A DNA stretch of 64,000 nucleotides from Adineta vaga (lineage: Eukaryota; Rotifera), in contig CP075495.1 of assembly GCA_021613535.1 (NCBI GenBank), forward strand, positions 16,058,001 to 16,122,000, given 5' to 3'. The position numbers and the translations under genes are program-made. The notes under the pieces were generated by a model. That model worked only from the letters and a program-made list of their open reading frames with translations. It was not told the origin of the DNA and made no database searches. Shown piece by piece: positions 10,863-20,451 of this stretch. Within the stretch, counting starts at the first letter, position 1; every line of letters starts with the position of its first letter.

Positions 10863-11422
10863 CTTCGTTTCTAAAATGCACTAAGATTCGCTTAAAGGTT
10901 AGGTTTTTCTTTATTCTATTTTCGTTGGCCTGGTTTTTTTATTCCTGTTTTTCTTTTCTTTTTCTTTCCTTCCTGTCGATTATATATGTATTCGTACATA
11001 TATATGTTCGCGTCTTCGTGTACGCGTATAGATGTGAGTGGCATGACTATATGATCTTGTTTACATCTTTTTCTTTCCTGTTCTGTGATGTGGTGAGATC
11101 GACCGTGTCGTGTTCCTGTAAGGTAATCGACTTCGTCCATCTGAATCATCCGTCGTATCATGTCGTCCGCGCGTGATCGCAATGATATATCGATTAAATG
11201 TTCATATGAAGAGAAAAAAATAGATGTTGCTTATACATATATGATTATGATGTATATATGTCTTTGATAGCCTCATCTTATCAGTGAGAAGGGGAAACCT
11301 ATCTCTCCGATATGAACTGCTAAATCAAATTCAAATATTTTAATCAAATAAGTACAATTGACCATTTGCTTTCGATTAATTCTTATTATAGTCGATTCAC
11401 ACCTTTCCCTATTGGGATGTGT
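10863..11422. other. Spacer between pol and ORF3 (left arm)
   Basis: 560 bases separate the pol stop from the ORF3 start. A minus-strand 88-aa basic frame (10916-11182) is open in the left arm but not conserved as a frame in the right arm, so I do not call it a gene. The spacer may hold a splice acceptor or subgenomic promoter for ORF3. That is inference. Confidence 0.45.
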
Positions 11423-14400
11423 TTAATCACATAGATTCCACCGCTCCACTAGTGGAACGATGACATCCATCGTAACTTGTTTTGTTAATGTTGTTTTCTT
11501 CGCATGTTGTACAATGAATGTTTTTCTTCCTAATTGTTCGATAATTCGAAATGGACCTTCGTACCTAACATCGAATTTGTTTCGAAAATTTCTGGTTTTA
11601 ATCAGGACTAAATCATTAATTTGGATTGATAATTCTTGTCGATGTTGATCATATCGAGTCTTATATTGTTGCTGAGATTTTTGAATGTTTTTTCGTGCAT
11701 CATCTGTTAGTTTTTCAAGGTAATTTCGAAGTTTTTCTCCGTGTTCAGTGTCGTTCGTAAGTGAAATAAGTGTCCGTTGTTGATCGAATGGAAGACTAGC
11801 TTGTCGACCGTACATCATTTCAAATGGTGTATGTTTTGTTGTTGCATGTACAGATGTATTGTAATTAAATGTAACAAATTGTAATATTTCATCCCAATCT
11901 GTACGTTGATCATTGCATAATGATGCTATTTTCCCATCCATTGTTGCATTAAAACGTTCAATTTGTCCATTTGTTTGTGGATGATAAGCTGTTGTATATA
12001 AATGAGTGACACCAAGTTTCTTGAGTAAATTGTTCGTTGTTTCTGCTGTGAAGTGAGTACCATTATCAGTTAAAATGCATGTTGATGTTCCATATTTCAA
12101 GATAACATCGTTGGTAAGGAAATCAACTGTTGTTTTTGCTGAACAATCACGCACTGCTTTTGCTATAACGAATTTTGATAGGACGTCTGTTAATGATTGA
12201 TGTATCGATTGTCTCGTCGTGATGTTGGATTTATTGGACCATAAAAGTCCATGCTTAGTCACTTCCATATTCCATCGGGTGGTGGTATTGGTTGTAATTT
12301 GCCTGGTGGTTTTTGACGACGATGATTGTTCTGTGCACATGGTAAACATGAATTTATATGATTTTTAATATCTGCTAACATTGTTGGCCAATACTAACGT
12401 TCTTGTATTTTTCTTGTCGTTTTATCACGACCGAAATGAGCACCGTTACCAGGTGTATCATGATAAATTTTTAAAATATCAGCACGCATCCTCCCTTGCG
12501 GAACGAATGGTACTGTTGATGGAAGTGGTGGATTTTGTTTTCGGAATAATATTCCATCTTGAATTATATATTGTTTGTGTTTCTTCAGATTCATTTTAAT
12601 TCTCTTAACCATGTCATCTTCTTCTTGTTGTTTCATTAAGTTATCCATATCGAACGGAACGATCTTATTCGGATCATCGTTCGATGGATCTTTCGCTTCT
12701 TTCCCGTCTGAGATGAGCTCATTTGGTTTCTGTAATTTTGCTTGAGCTCGTGTAATAGCTGTTATTATCAAAGGTGATGATGTTTCAGTTTGTGTTGATT
12801 TTGTTTCATAACTAATTTTATCATCATTATCTTCTTGTGCCTCTTCCACCGGTGATCGAGATAGATAATCTGCCATGTTGTTTTTCTTTCCTTGTATATG
12901 CTTCACCTTGAAACGATATTCAGCTAATCGTAATCTCCAACGTTCACGTCTTTTGTTCAACTGTTCCTTGTTTGAAAAATTAACTAATGGTGCATGGTCT
13001 GTTTCCAGTATAAATTCATGTCCACGTAAATATTTGTCCCATTTCTCGACAGCTTGAACAATTGCATAACATTCTTGTTCAATTGTGGGCCAGTTAAGTT
13101 GTGTTTTAGTTAATTTCTTGAACATGTATGCTAATGGTCGATCACCCTCTGGAGTAATTTGTAATAGAACCGCACCTATTCCATCGACACATGCATCAGT
13201 TTGTAATTTAAATGGCATATTATCATCAGGTAAATTGAGAATAAGATCAGTTGTTAATATGTGCTTGAGTTAATGGCATGCTGTTCTTCCTTCTTCTGAT
13301 AATTCAAATTTTAATTTCTTGTTTCCTTTCTGTTGCTGTTTTAATGTTGTTGGTGAATACTTATGAAGTGGTGCAGCGATGATGGAGAATTTCGAGATGA
13401 ACTTTCGATAATATTCTGCAGCTTTGACGAATCTAAATGCTTCTTCTGCAGATGTTGGTTCTCGAGCGTCTGCTAAACCACGAATATTTTCGGGATCTGG
13501 TTTAATTGTACCTGCTTTGATAATGTGCCCAAGGAATAATATTTCTGGTTTTGCTATCTCACATTTGACAATGTTTAATTTGAAGTTTACGTCGTTCAAT
13601 AATGAGCATACTTCTTCAATGTGTTGTGCATGTTCAGGAAATGTTCGTGAATATATAATGATGTCATCGATGTATGCTAGCATATGTTTCCACCGATTTG
13701 GACCTAATATTTGATTTACAATTCGTTGAAATGTTGGTGGTCCATTGGTTAATCCTTGTGGTAATACTTTAAACTGAAAATGACCATCCTGACTAGAAAA
13801 TGCTGTTTTCGGTCGATCTGATTTGTCTAATGGTACTTGTAAATAACCTGCCTTGAAATCAAATTTGCTGAAATATGTTGCTTTTGTTAATTGATCATAA
13901 ATATCATCAATTCTTGGCAATGGAAACGCATCTTTTGTTGTAATTTGATTGAGTCGACGGTAATCAACACAAAATCTTGTTGTTCCATCTTTCTTCTTTA
14001 CTAATACTACAGGGGAAGACCATGGAGATGTTGAATGTTCACTAATATCATTTTGCAATAATTTTTGTGTTTCTTCACCGAGAACTTCTTGATCTTTATT
14101 CGATTTTCGGTATGGTGGTGTATGTATTGGTCGATGAGTTCCAGTATCAATTGCATTTTTCAAAGTTATGTCGATTTTTGACGGTTGTCTAATGTCAAAT
14201 AATTTGCCATATTTCCAAAGGATAGTTGTAGTTTGATTTCGTTGTTTATCATTAGCGATGTGTTCGGTTAGTTTTTTAATTTGTTCTCGTATTTCATCTG
14301 GATAACATTGTTCCCTAAGATGGTGAAATAAATCATTTTTTGTGACAAATCGTTGCGAACAACTTCGACACCGATGTTCACTGTCTTCTACTGTTGATGT

Positions 14401-15273
14401 TCGTAGGTTTCCTGATTGTGGATCTTGCATTTCGTTCGCTTCTTTTCCTTGCGGAATGCGTTCTTGAGAATAATTTGATGGTATAATAAGACTAACTGCA
14501 GTTGATACTTGTGTGACCACACCAATCTTCGTTCCTTCAGAAAGCGTTTGTTGTCGATTTGTTGCATTGATGATACCAATATTAACTTTTCCATCTTTGA
14601 CATTAAGAAGTGTACATGCTGTAAATAATGCTTTATGTTGTAGTTGAGGATTTGGTTCAAATAATGCATCGGATAGATTTCTTTGTTGTAGTTGTGCTTC
14701 GACAACATGTTCTGAAAATGGAAATAGTGTAATGCAGATAACCAGAGTTGCTGAAAAATTCAAAAGTGGTGGTTTAATAAAAGGAGTTGATACTTCTCTG
14801 CCTTGGTTTTTGATCATAATACGCTTTTCTGGTGTAAGAATATAAACATTGTTTGCTTGAATCCAATCGCTACTAAGTATTAAATTTGTGACGAGATCTG
14901 TTGCTACATCAGCTGTAACTTGTGTTGTAATTCCATTAATGTTGATGAATAATGATACTTCGCCGATGACGTTCACTGCTGAGCAACTTGCTGATAAATG
15001 ATTTTTTGTTCGTGGTATAAATTGTTTGTATGGGATCTTGTTTAATAGACGTTTGTGAATTATTGTGATGGCCGATCCTGTATCGATTAGTGCTTCTTGT
15101 GGAGTATTATTGCATAAGATTTTGACGAAGATTGGATTGTATGTTTCCGTTGTTGTTGCTGGTGTTGTAAGTGATGATGTTGATGTTGTTGTCGATGATG
15201 ATGACTTTTGAACTCCACAAGGATCGTCACCATCAAACAATCCCCTTATTAGAAAAAATAACGTTGAGGACAA
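11423..15273 (-). pseudogene. Degenerate gypsy-like pol (left arm)
   Basis: Fragments in order: 13270-15273, 12394-13218 and 11423-12349. Numbered in the first 667-aa block: aspartic protease DTGSA (64-68), an unusual C-x2-C-x11-H-x5-C finger (302-323), then RT with FDFKAGY (D472) and YIDD (534-537). The second block is RNase H (LQTDACVDG, ETDHAPL) and the integrase zinc region. The third is the integrase core with LTDNGTHF and the E in NGQIERF, then a chromo-like/GPY C-terminus. Disabling changes: TAA at 13270-13272, TAG at 12394-12396 and a frameshift near 12190 just after the first catalytic D (SMDF). All three also occur in the right arm. The protein is RNA-dependent DNA polymerase/integrase by family; this copy cannot make it whole. 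Confidence 0.92.
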
Positions 15274-15990
15274 TCACGTATTCGATGATTTGACTGTCCA
15301 CATCTAAAGCACCCATTGTCCTTCTTGTAAAAACATTGCATCGTTGAATGGTTCGTTCGATTGCAGACTAGATATGGTTTCGATTGTTGAGATGTATTTC
15401 GCCGATCAGTTTGTCGTTGTCGTATTGTATTCGAACGTCGTTCATACCGTTGATATTGCTGATGATGGTTGTTGGATTGTTGCTACAGGTAATGTCGGTT
15501 CGAAATATGGTTTCTGTACTGCTGCTCGTGGTGGTGTATTACGTTGTTGAATTCGTCGTTGTATATGTTCTTCTTCCCTTGCCACCAACAGCCATTCTTC
15601 AGGTTTAGAGATGTTTACTTCATTTCGAATTAATTGTTCCTTTAATGAATACTTGACACCTGCTTTTAATACCGTAATAATTTGTTTTTCAGTGATCAGT
15701 CCACATGCTTTTCGATATTTGCGCATAACCGTGTCATAAAATGCTATAGTTGATTGATCTTCTTCTTGTCGAAGCTGAAAGAATTCTTGTACTAATTGAC
15801 CATCTGATGCAAATGTTTTGAATCGGTCTCATAATGCTTCTTCTGCTTCCTTCCAATCACCAAATGATGTTAAATTTCCTTGATACCATCGTAATGCTGA
15901 TTCGATTAATTTTCCCATCGTCAATAATATCTTTGTTTTATCTTGCATTTGCATTAGCGAGAATATTTGTTGTCCGATTCTTCTTTGCTG
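15235..15990 (-). pseudogene. gag, 3' part, with CCHC knuckle (left arm)
   Basis: Continues the capsid gene after the nested insertion. Minus-strand frames read a capsid-like helical stretch (KLIESALRWYQGN, FFQLRQEEDQS) and, near the end, CFRCGQSNHRIRDC (about 15271-15316), a CX2CX4HX4C zinc knuckle, preceded by a second cysteine-rich stretch. An in-frame stop near 15830 and a frame change near 15450 break the frame. pol starts in a different frame right after the knuckle, so a gag-pol frameshift is possible but cannot be told from decay. Confidence 0.75.
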
Positions 15991-15999
15991 TGTGATTTG

Positions 16000-18106
16000 T
16001 ATTATAGTTATCTATACAAGAAATGTAGGTCGGTCAGTAGAAGAAAGGGTATGGTTGTGATCTATGACTAATTTCATAGAGTGAAGCCAAAAGAACATGA
16101 GAAAGAGGAATAGAAATACAGACTAATACATAATAAAATACACAGATTGTTTTGGATTCAGATAATATAGAAATGAATATAAATGAGACGAATTTCTACG
16201 GTAAGGTTGATGAATATATTAATTCATTAAGTGAAAAGTTTCGTGTGAAATCGGTAATAAAACAAGATGTGTATAATACTATTCAACAATGTTTAGCATT
16301 ACCGAGAGGTGTAGCAAATAGTTTATATTCTGCAACGTACACGCATTGGGTGAAACATATGTTCATATTAATCAAAATTGCTGGTATTGATATAGTGGCT
16401 TGTATCAAAACCAAAAAGCCTGTTTGTATTTATGAAAATTTTTATACCATAATTAATGAAGCACATATCAATATTTCACATGGTGGTCGAGAAAAAACAA
16501 TGTATGAATTAAATGTTCATTACTCGTGGATTCCTCGACCTTGCATTGCGATATTCTTGAAGCAATGTGTTGCGTGTCAAACACGCAAACCAATTAAGCA
16601 CCATGTGATAACAAAACCAATAATCTCTTTAGGTGTGATGACCAGACTTCAAATAGACCTTATCGATATGCGCACCAGACCCGACAAAATATCATCTGAT
16701 TTAACTTATTGTTGGATATTAAATTGCGTCGATCACTTCAGTGAATTCTCTTGGGGTTATTCACTGAAGAACAAATCAGCTGTTGAAGTAGTAACAAAAA
16801 TACGTGAATTATGTTTTACATTTGGACCACCCAAAATATTGCATAGCGATAACGGACGTGAATTTGTTTCTTCAGTTATCTTTGAATTGAAAGTACTTTT
16901 TCCTGATTTAGTTTTCATCCATGGTAGGCCGAGACATCCACAAAGCCAAGGTTGAGTTGAGAGAGCAAATGGGGTTTTGTGTGATGCTCTCGGCAAATGG
17001 TTGTCCACGAATAATACTTCAAGTTGGTCGTCTGGTCTATTACCGGTTATATATGGAATTAATACAAGAATGTCTACTGTTACTAAAACAAGTCCTTACG
17101 AAGTAATGTTCGGTCAATCACCTCGTTCTGACAGTGATTTCTGGAAATTGATTCGTGATAGTGGAATTGATGATGAAGAAGATTTACCTACACCTATTGA
17201 TGATGAAGAAGATGATTCTTCTGTATCCATTGATGTTAATACAATTAATTTCAATCAACCCATCGATGATGAAATTGTCGCTCTTGTTAATCAATTATCC
17301 GATGATGCTTCTTCTTCAATTGATACACAATTAACATTAAAACCAACAGCATATGTTCCTATATCGACTCCAACAAAACATGCATTGATTCGAACAGCTG
17401 CTTCAAATCACTACATGGCAAGTGCTAGTAAGAAGATGAAATTGTATGAAGATAGTTTGGTTGAAATGGCTACTAATTATAATGTGAATGATTGTGTTGG
17501 TATCGAAATACATTCAGTGGATCGTACAAACACAGATCCTAAATATTTACCATGTGTCATTGTTGAAAAGTTGTTACAAAATAATATTCATTTATTTAAG
17601 TTAATTTGTCAATATGGAGTTTTGACAAATACATTCGAAGCTGCACAGTTTGTTAATATAAAAGATGCTTGTTCAATCGAATTGAGAAATGTGGTTATTG
17701 GTAAGTTAAAACCAATTACTATTATTGAAGCGTCAAGACTTTACTCACGGGGCTCGACAACTGGTCGTACATGCAATTGCAAAGGTCAATGTGGAACAAA
17801 AACATGTTCTTGCAGAAAAGAAAATGTTTTCTGTTCTACCAAATGTCATTCGAAGAGAGGTGGATGTTTGAATATGGAATAAACAAGTTACAAATCATAT
17901 AACGTGTTCATTAGAATTCTTCATGAAATAAAACATTTTTTATAATTAATTCTCTCTTCTTTTCTTATAGAGAGAATTTCGATTTTGTCTAGTCAAAATT
18001 AGAATTGTAACTTTGCCTAACAATTCATTCAGTCAAAATTGACATTTCAATTCTGCCTAGTCAGAACTGAAATTTCAATTTTGTCTGGTCAAATTTCAAT
18101 TTTGCC
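16000..18106 (+). mobile_element. Ginger-like integrase transposon nested in gag (left arm)
   Basis: A foreign plus-strand gene interrupts the minus-strand gag. gag resumes on either side, at about 18107 (DEWL) and about 15990 (IFSLMQMQ). The element encodes a retrovirus-type integrase but no RT, as in Ginger (gypsy-integrase-derived) DNA transposons. Its right edge holds a series of imperfect CAATTTTGxCTxGTCA subterminal repeats (about 17980-18106). Exact ends and target duplication were not resolved, so coordinates are approximate. Confidence 0.7.
16173..17882 (+). pseudogene. Ginger/KRBA2-like integrase with CXC-type tail (left arm)
   Basis: Two frames, 16173-16955 and 16956-17882, are separated only by a TGA in QSQG*VERANG, where a Cys is usual in relatives. 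Upstream is an H2C2 zinc-binding region (H105, H110, C139, C142 counted from 16152). The catalytic triad is D169 (LQIDLID), D233 (HSDNG) and the E of VERANG. A GPY-like region and acidic linker follow. The end is cysteine-rich, CNCKGQCGTKTCSC...CSTKCHSKRGGC, like the tesmin/TSO1-type tail of KRBA2-like proteins. The role is DNA cutting and joining during transposition. The same TGA is in the right arm. Alternative: the TGA is read through. Confidence 0.8.
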
Positions 18107-18335
18107 CACAACATAACCATTCATCAATATCCAGTTCATTAGATTCTCCCGAATACTCATTAATTTTCTTCATAGCTTCCTGTTGACTGGAATGTAATTG
18201 TCGAAGCTCCATCGAGTCCACATCGTTCGAGGTATTTTTCGTTGCTCCCATCTCCATCGAGGTGTTTTTCGTCATCATATCGTCCGAGTGCGTTTCGTTC
18301 ATCGAGGTATTGCTTAATGCGCTGTCTTTCGTCAT
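18096..18335 (-). pseudogene. gag, 5' part (left arm)
   Basis: The ATG at 18335 opens MTKDSALSN..., a short serine/threonine/methionine-rich leader that reaches LDIDEWL before running into the nested element and stopping. The gene should continue at about 15990 after removal of the nested element. Identical in the right arm at 43142-43381. Confidence 0.65.
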
Positions 18336-18350
18336 GTTGTATATAGACAA

Positions 18351-18687
18351 ATTTTTACGTGTGTTTTTCCGACGTGTTCGTTTTGATGATTATGTTATTA
18401 TTTCGTATGGATAAAGGTTTGCACTGCTTCTCTTTGTTGTTCTTCGAATGCCGTCCACCGTGTTCGTATAGATGTTTTTAAAGGATGAAAGAAAATAAGA
18501 TATGTGAAGAATACTATACCTTCTTCGACTGAATGATTTCAGTACTTATAATTAATAATTGTACTTAATGAATTCACTTGACTCTCTTTCCGTCACGGAT
18601 GAGATAATAATCACTCTTTCCTGATAAAGGATGAGTTCAAAAAGACCCGGTACTTGATTCTTTTTCGATGGAATAAATAGAAAAAGA
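18351..18687 (-). other. Leader of the LTR element (left arm)
   Basis: About 340 bases between the primer-binding site and the gag start. No frame is conserved. Such a leader normally holds the RNA packaging and dimer signals. That is family knowledge; nothing specific was recognised. Confidence 0.5.
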
Positions 18688-18702
18688 CTGGTCACGGCAC
18701 CA
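18688..18702 (-). promoter_or_regulatory. Primer-binding site, tRNA-His type
   Basis: Two bases inside the 5' LTR the sense strand reads TGGTGCCGTGACCAG. Its first 12 bases are complementary to GTCACGGCACCA, the 3' end of eukaryotic tRNA-His with CCA added. This fixes element orientation and the probable minus-strand cDNA primer. Confidence 0.8.
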
Positions 18703-18704
18703 AA

Positions 18705-18859
18705 TGTTAGCTCGCTTGTCGAGCGACTTTTCGTTTATTCAGAATTAATCATATCAAAAAGAGAAAATACATCACCTTATATAGAAAGAAGAGAGAGAGA
18801 GAGAGAAAGAGAGAGAACAAAGACGAACGTAAATCTGTCGAGGGTCTATGTCGTTAACA
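18705..18859 (-). repeat. 5' LTR (left arm)
   Basis: 155 bp, direct repeat of 8156-8310. On the sense strand it carries a TATATAAGG box (18775-18783) and an AATAAA signal (18734-18739) further 3', a compact promoter plus polyadenylation layout for U3/R. A GA-rich run (CT-rich on the sense strand) lies upstream of the TATA box. Confidence 0.93.
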
Positions 18860-18958
18860 GTCACATATCCCCGATCTGAGGGATATGTGTCACTGCTGAT
18901 TTTATGTGTCATAATCATTCTTGAAGTCGTTTAATAAAGATCAATCCACACCCACTCT

Positions 18959-19375
18959 TTAAAAAAGTACCTCCCCCTTTCCGGCGTTTCTAAAAAACGA
19001 CCGGTCGAAAATTCTTGAAACTTTCTGCGTAGATACGTCTCGAATAGTACAGCAATAGTTCTTCTGGACACAAATTTGCCAGACCTCACCATCATGAAGT
19101 TCTATAGACCACAAGCTCAAAAACTGGCCTAACATTACAAAAGTTTCCCCCCTCGCAGATTCACAGATTTCATCCGTTTGAGCTGAAATTTTTACTCTAG
19201 TTAGCAGGATCCAATCGGTGGATGCTTTTACTTTTTGAAAAATCTCAAATAGTTTAGGCTGTAGAAGCAAAATATTGATCACGAGGAAATCTCTAGGTTT
19301 TTCGGGTTCTAAAAATTTTGTGAAGTCTGTCAAATCTGATTGGTAGGAAGTATCGACAAACAAAATCACCTTCAA
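18959..19375 (-). CDS. Hypothetical 138-aa frame (left arm)
   Basis: The longest frame in the non-coding part of the arm and unchanged in the right arm (42114-42530). I recognise no domain. The composition is ordinary (hydrophobic plus charged, two cysteines together). The DNA around it resembles repetitive intergenic sequence, so it may be a chance frame. Low confidence. Confidence 0.2.
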   Translation of the reverse strand: MKVILFVDTSYQSDLTDFTKFLEPEKPRDFLVINILLLQPKLFEIFQKVKASTDWILLTRVKISAQTDEICESARGETFVMLGQFLSLWSIELHDGEVWQICVQKNYCCTIRDVSTQKVSRIFDRSFFRNAGKGEVLF

Positions 19376-20160
19376 CCACCCTCAAGATTCGGATTCAGGA
19401 CCATCGATTAGCTATGGTCCACTAGCTCTCACGTTAAAAACGATTTCCATTTCTCACATTAGTACATAAAAGATATTGCAGTTGACTGTTATCAGCGCAT
19501 TCAATCTCCTTGTTGATTCAACTGTTTTATGCTCACAGAATACAAGTGCTATAGCTTCAGAAAATACAGTTATTTCGAATCTGTGTGCTGTGTTCAGTTA
19601 AAAATATAGGTAACGGGTGAAGTGAATATTTCTATTAATCAAACTTGGTCGTGTTCACAATACATCCGTAGCTGGTGTTTGTGCCTATAATAAAGTCAAG
19701 ATGTATATAACTAATTTATCACCATGGGTGCGTCAAAACGTATACAAAATGTACTCACAAAAAAGACGAAATACGACAATTCTATCATTTCTAAGGTTTT
19801 CGAGCGAGTACACACCTCGATATTAATACATGCATTCTTTCCTATCAGAATGAAAGATATCGTTTCATTCCAAGTACAATTTGTACTCGTATCCGCGCAC
19901 CCCTCTTTATCAGATATCATTGTTAATTCTTCTGTTGTATATCGATATTCATGACTTATCCCAGGACAGACGTTTCGGACCCTTCCACACAGTTACCGTT
20001 AGATACTGACAGAACCCAACTAAAAATCTCGGCAGAATGGAAGCAGTATTCCAGACTGAAAAATCTCAGGCACGGATACGAAAGATTCCTGACAAAACTG
20101 ACGACCGACTTCCTTAAAGAACCCTACCGAAACCAACTATGGAAAACAAAACATAGACCA

Positions 20161-20451
20161 CACTGTAAAAAAAAGCGTCGAATTACAAATCCTCGAAAAG
20201 GATTGATAGTCGCGACATGAATCCTTTTTAGGTTTATGAACGTAAGGTACCCTCTCATAAACCCTTGTTTTCATGGACGTTGGTAAGGGTTTCTTATACG
20301 TTGCACTTTCATAAATCCTTTAAGGTGGATGAGCATTCATTTACCCTTTAAGGGTATACGAAAGTGCAGCGTATAAAATACCCTTCTTATAATTTATAAG
20401 GTTAACAAACCTATAAAAAGAGTTGATTATTCTGCGCTTTTTTTTACAGTG
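20161..20451. mobile_element. MITE with perfect 17-bp TIRs (left arm)
   Basis: The 291-bp element starts CACTGTAAAAAAAAGCG and ends with the exact reverse complement. The interior has repeated words (TCATAAAC, AAGGGT, GTGCA...GTATA) and no frame. CA flanks both sides, but the duplication length is uncertain. The right-arm copy is at 41039-41329. Confidence 0.85.

Larger units (their letters stand above)
8151..18864 (-). mobile_element. Ty3/gypsy-like LTR retrotransposon with ORF3, left arm
   Basis: A complete element, 8156-18859, flanked by the 5-bp target duplication GTCAC (8151-8155 and 18860-18864). It is transcribed on the minus strand. Order in its own 5'-3' sense: LTR (18705-18859), primer site, leader, gag (interrupted by a nested Ginger-like element at about 16000-18106), pol (protease, RT, RNase H, integrase), a DEDDy exonuclease ORF3, about 1.2 kb of 3' region, polypurine tract, LTR (8156-8310). 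The two 155-bp LTRs differ at about five positions (about 3%), so insertion is not very recent. gag and pol carry stops and a frameshift, so this copy is inactive. Confidence 0.93.

Noticed and set aside
10916-11182. 88-aa basic frame between pol and ORF3
   Set aside because: Not conserved as a frame in the right arm, low complexity at its end.
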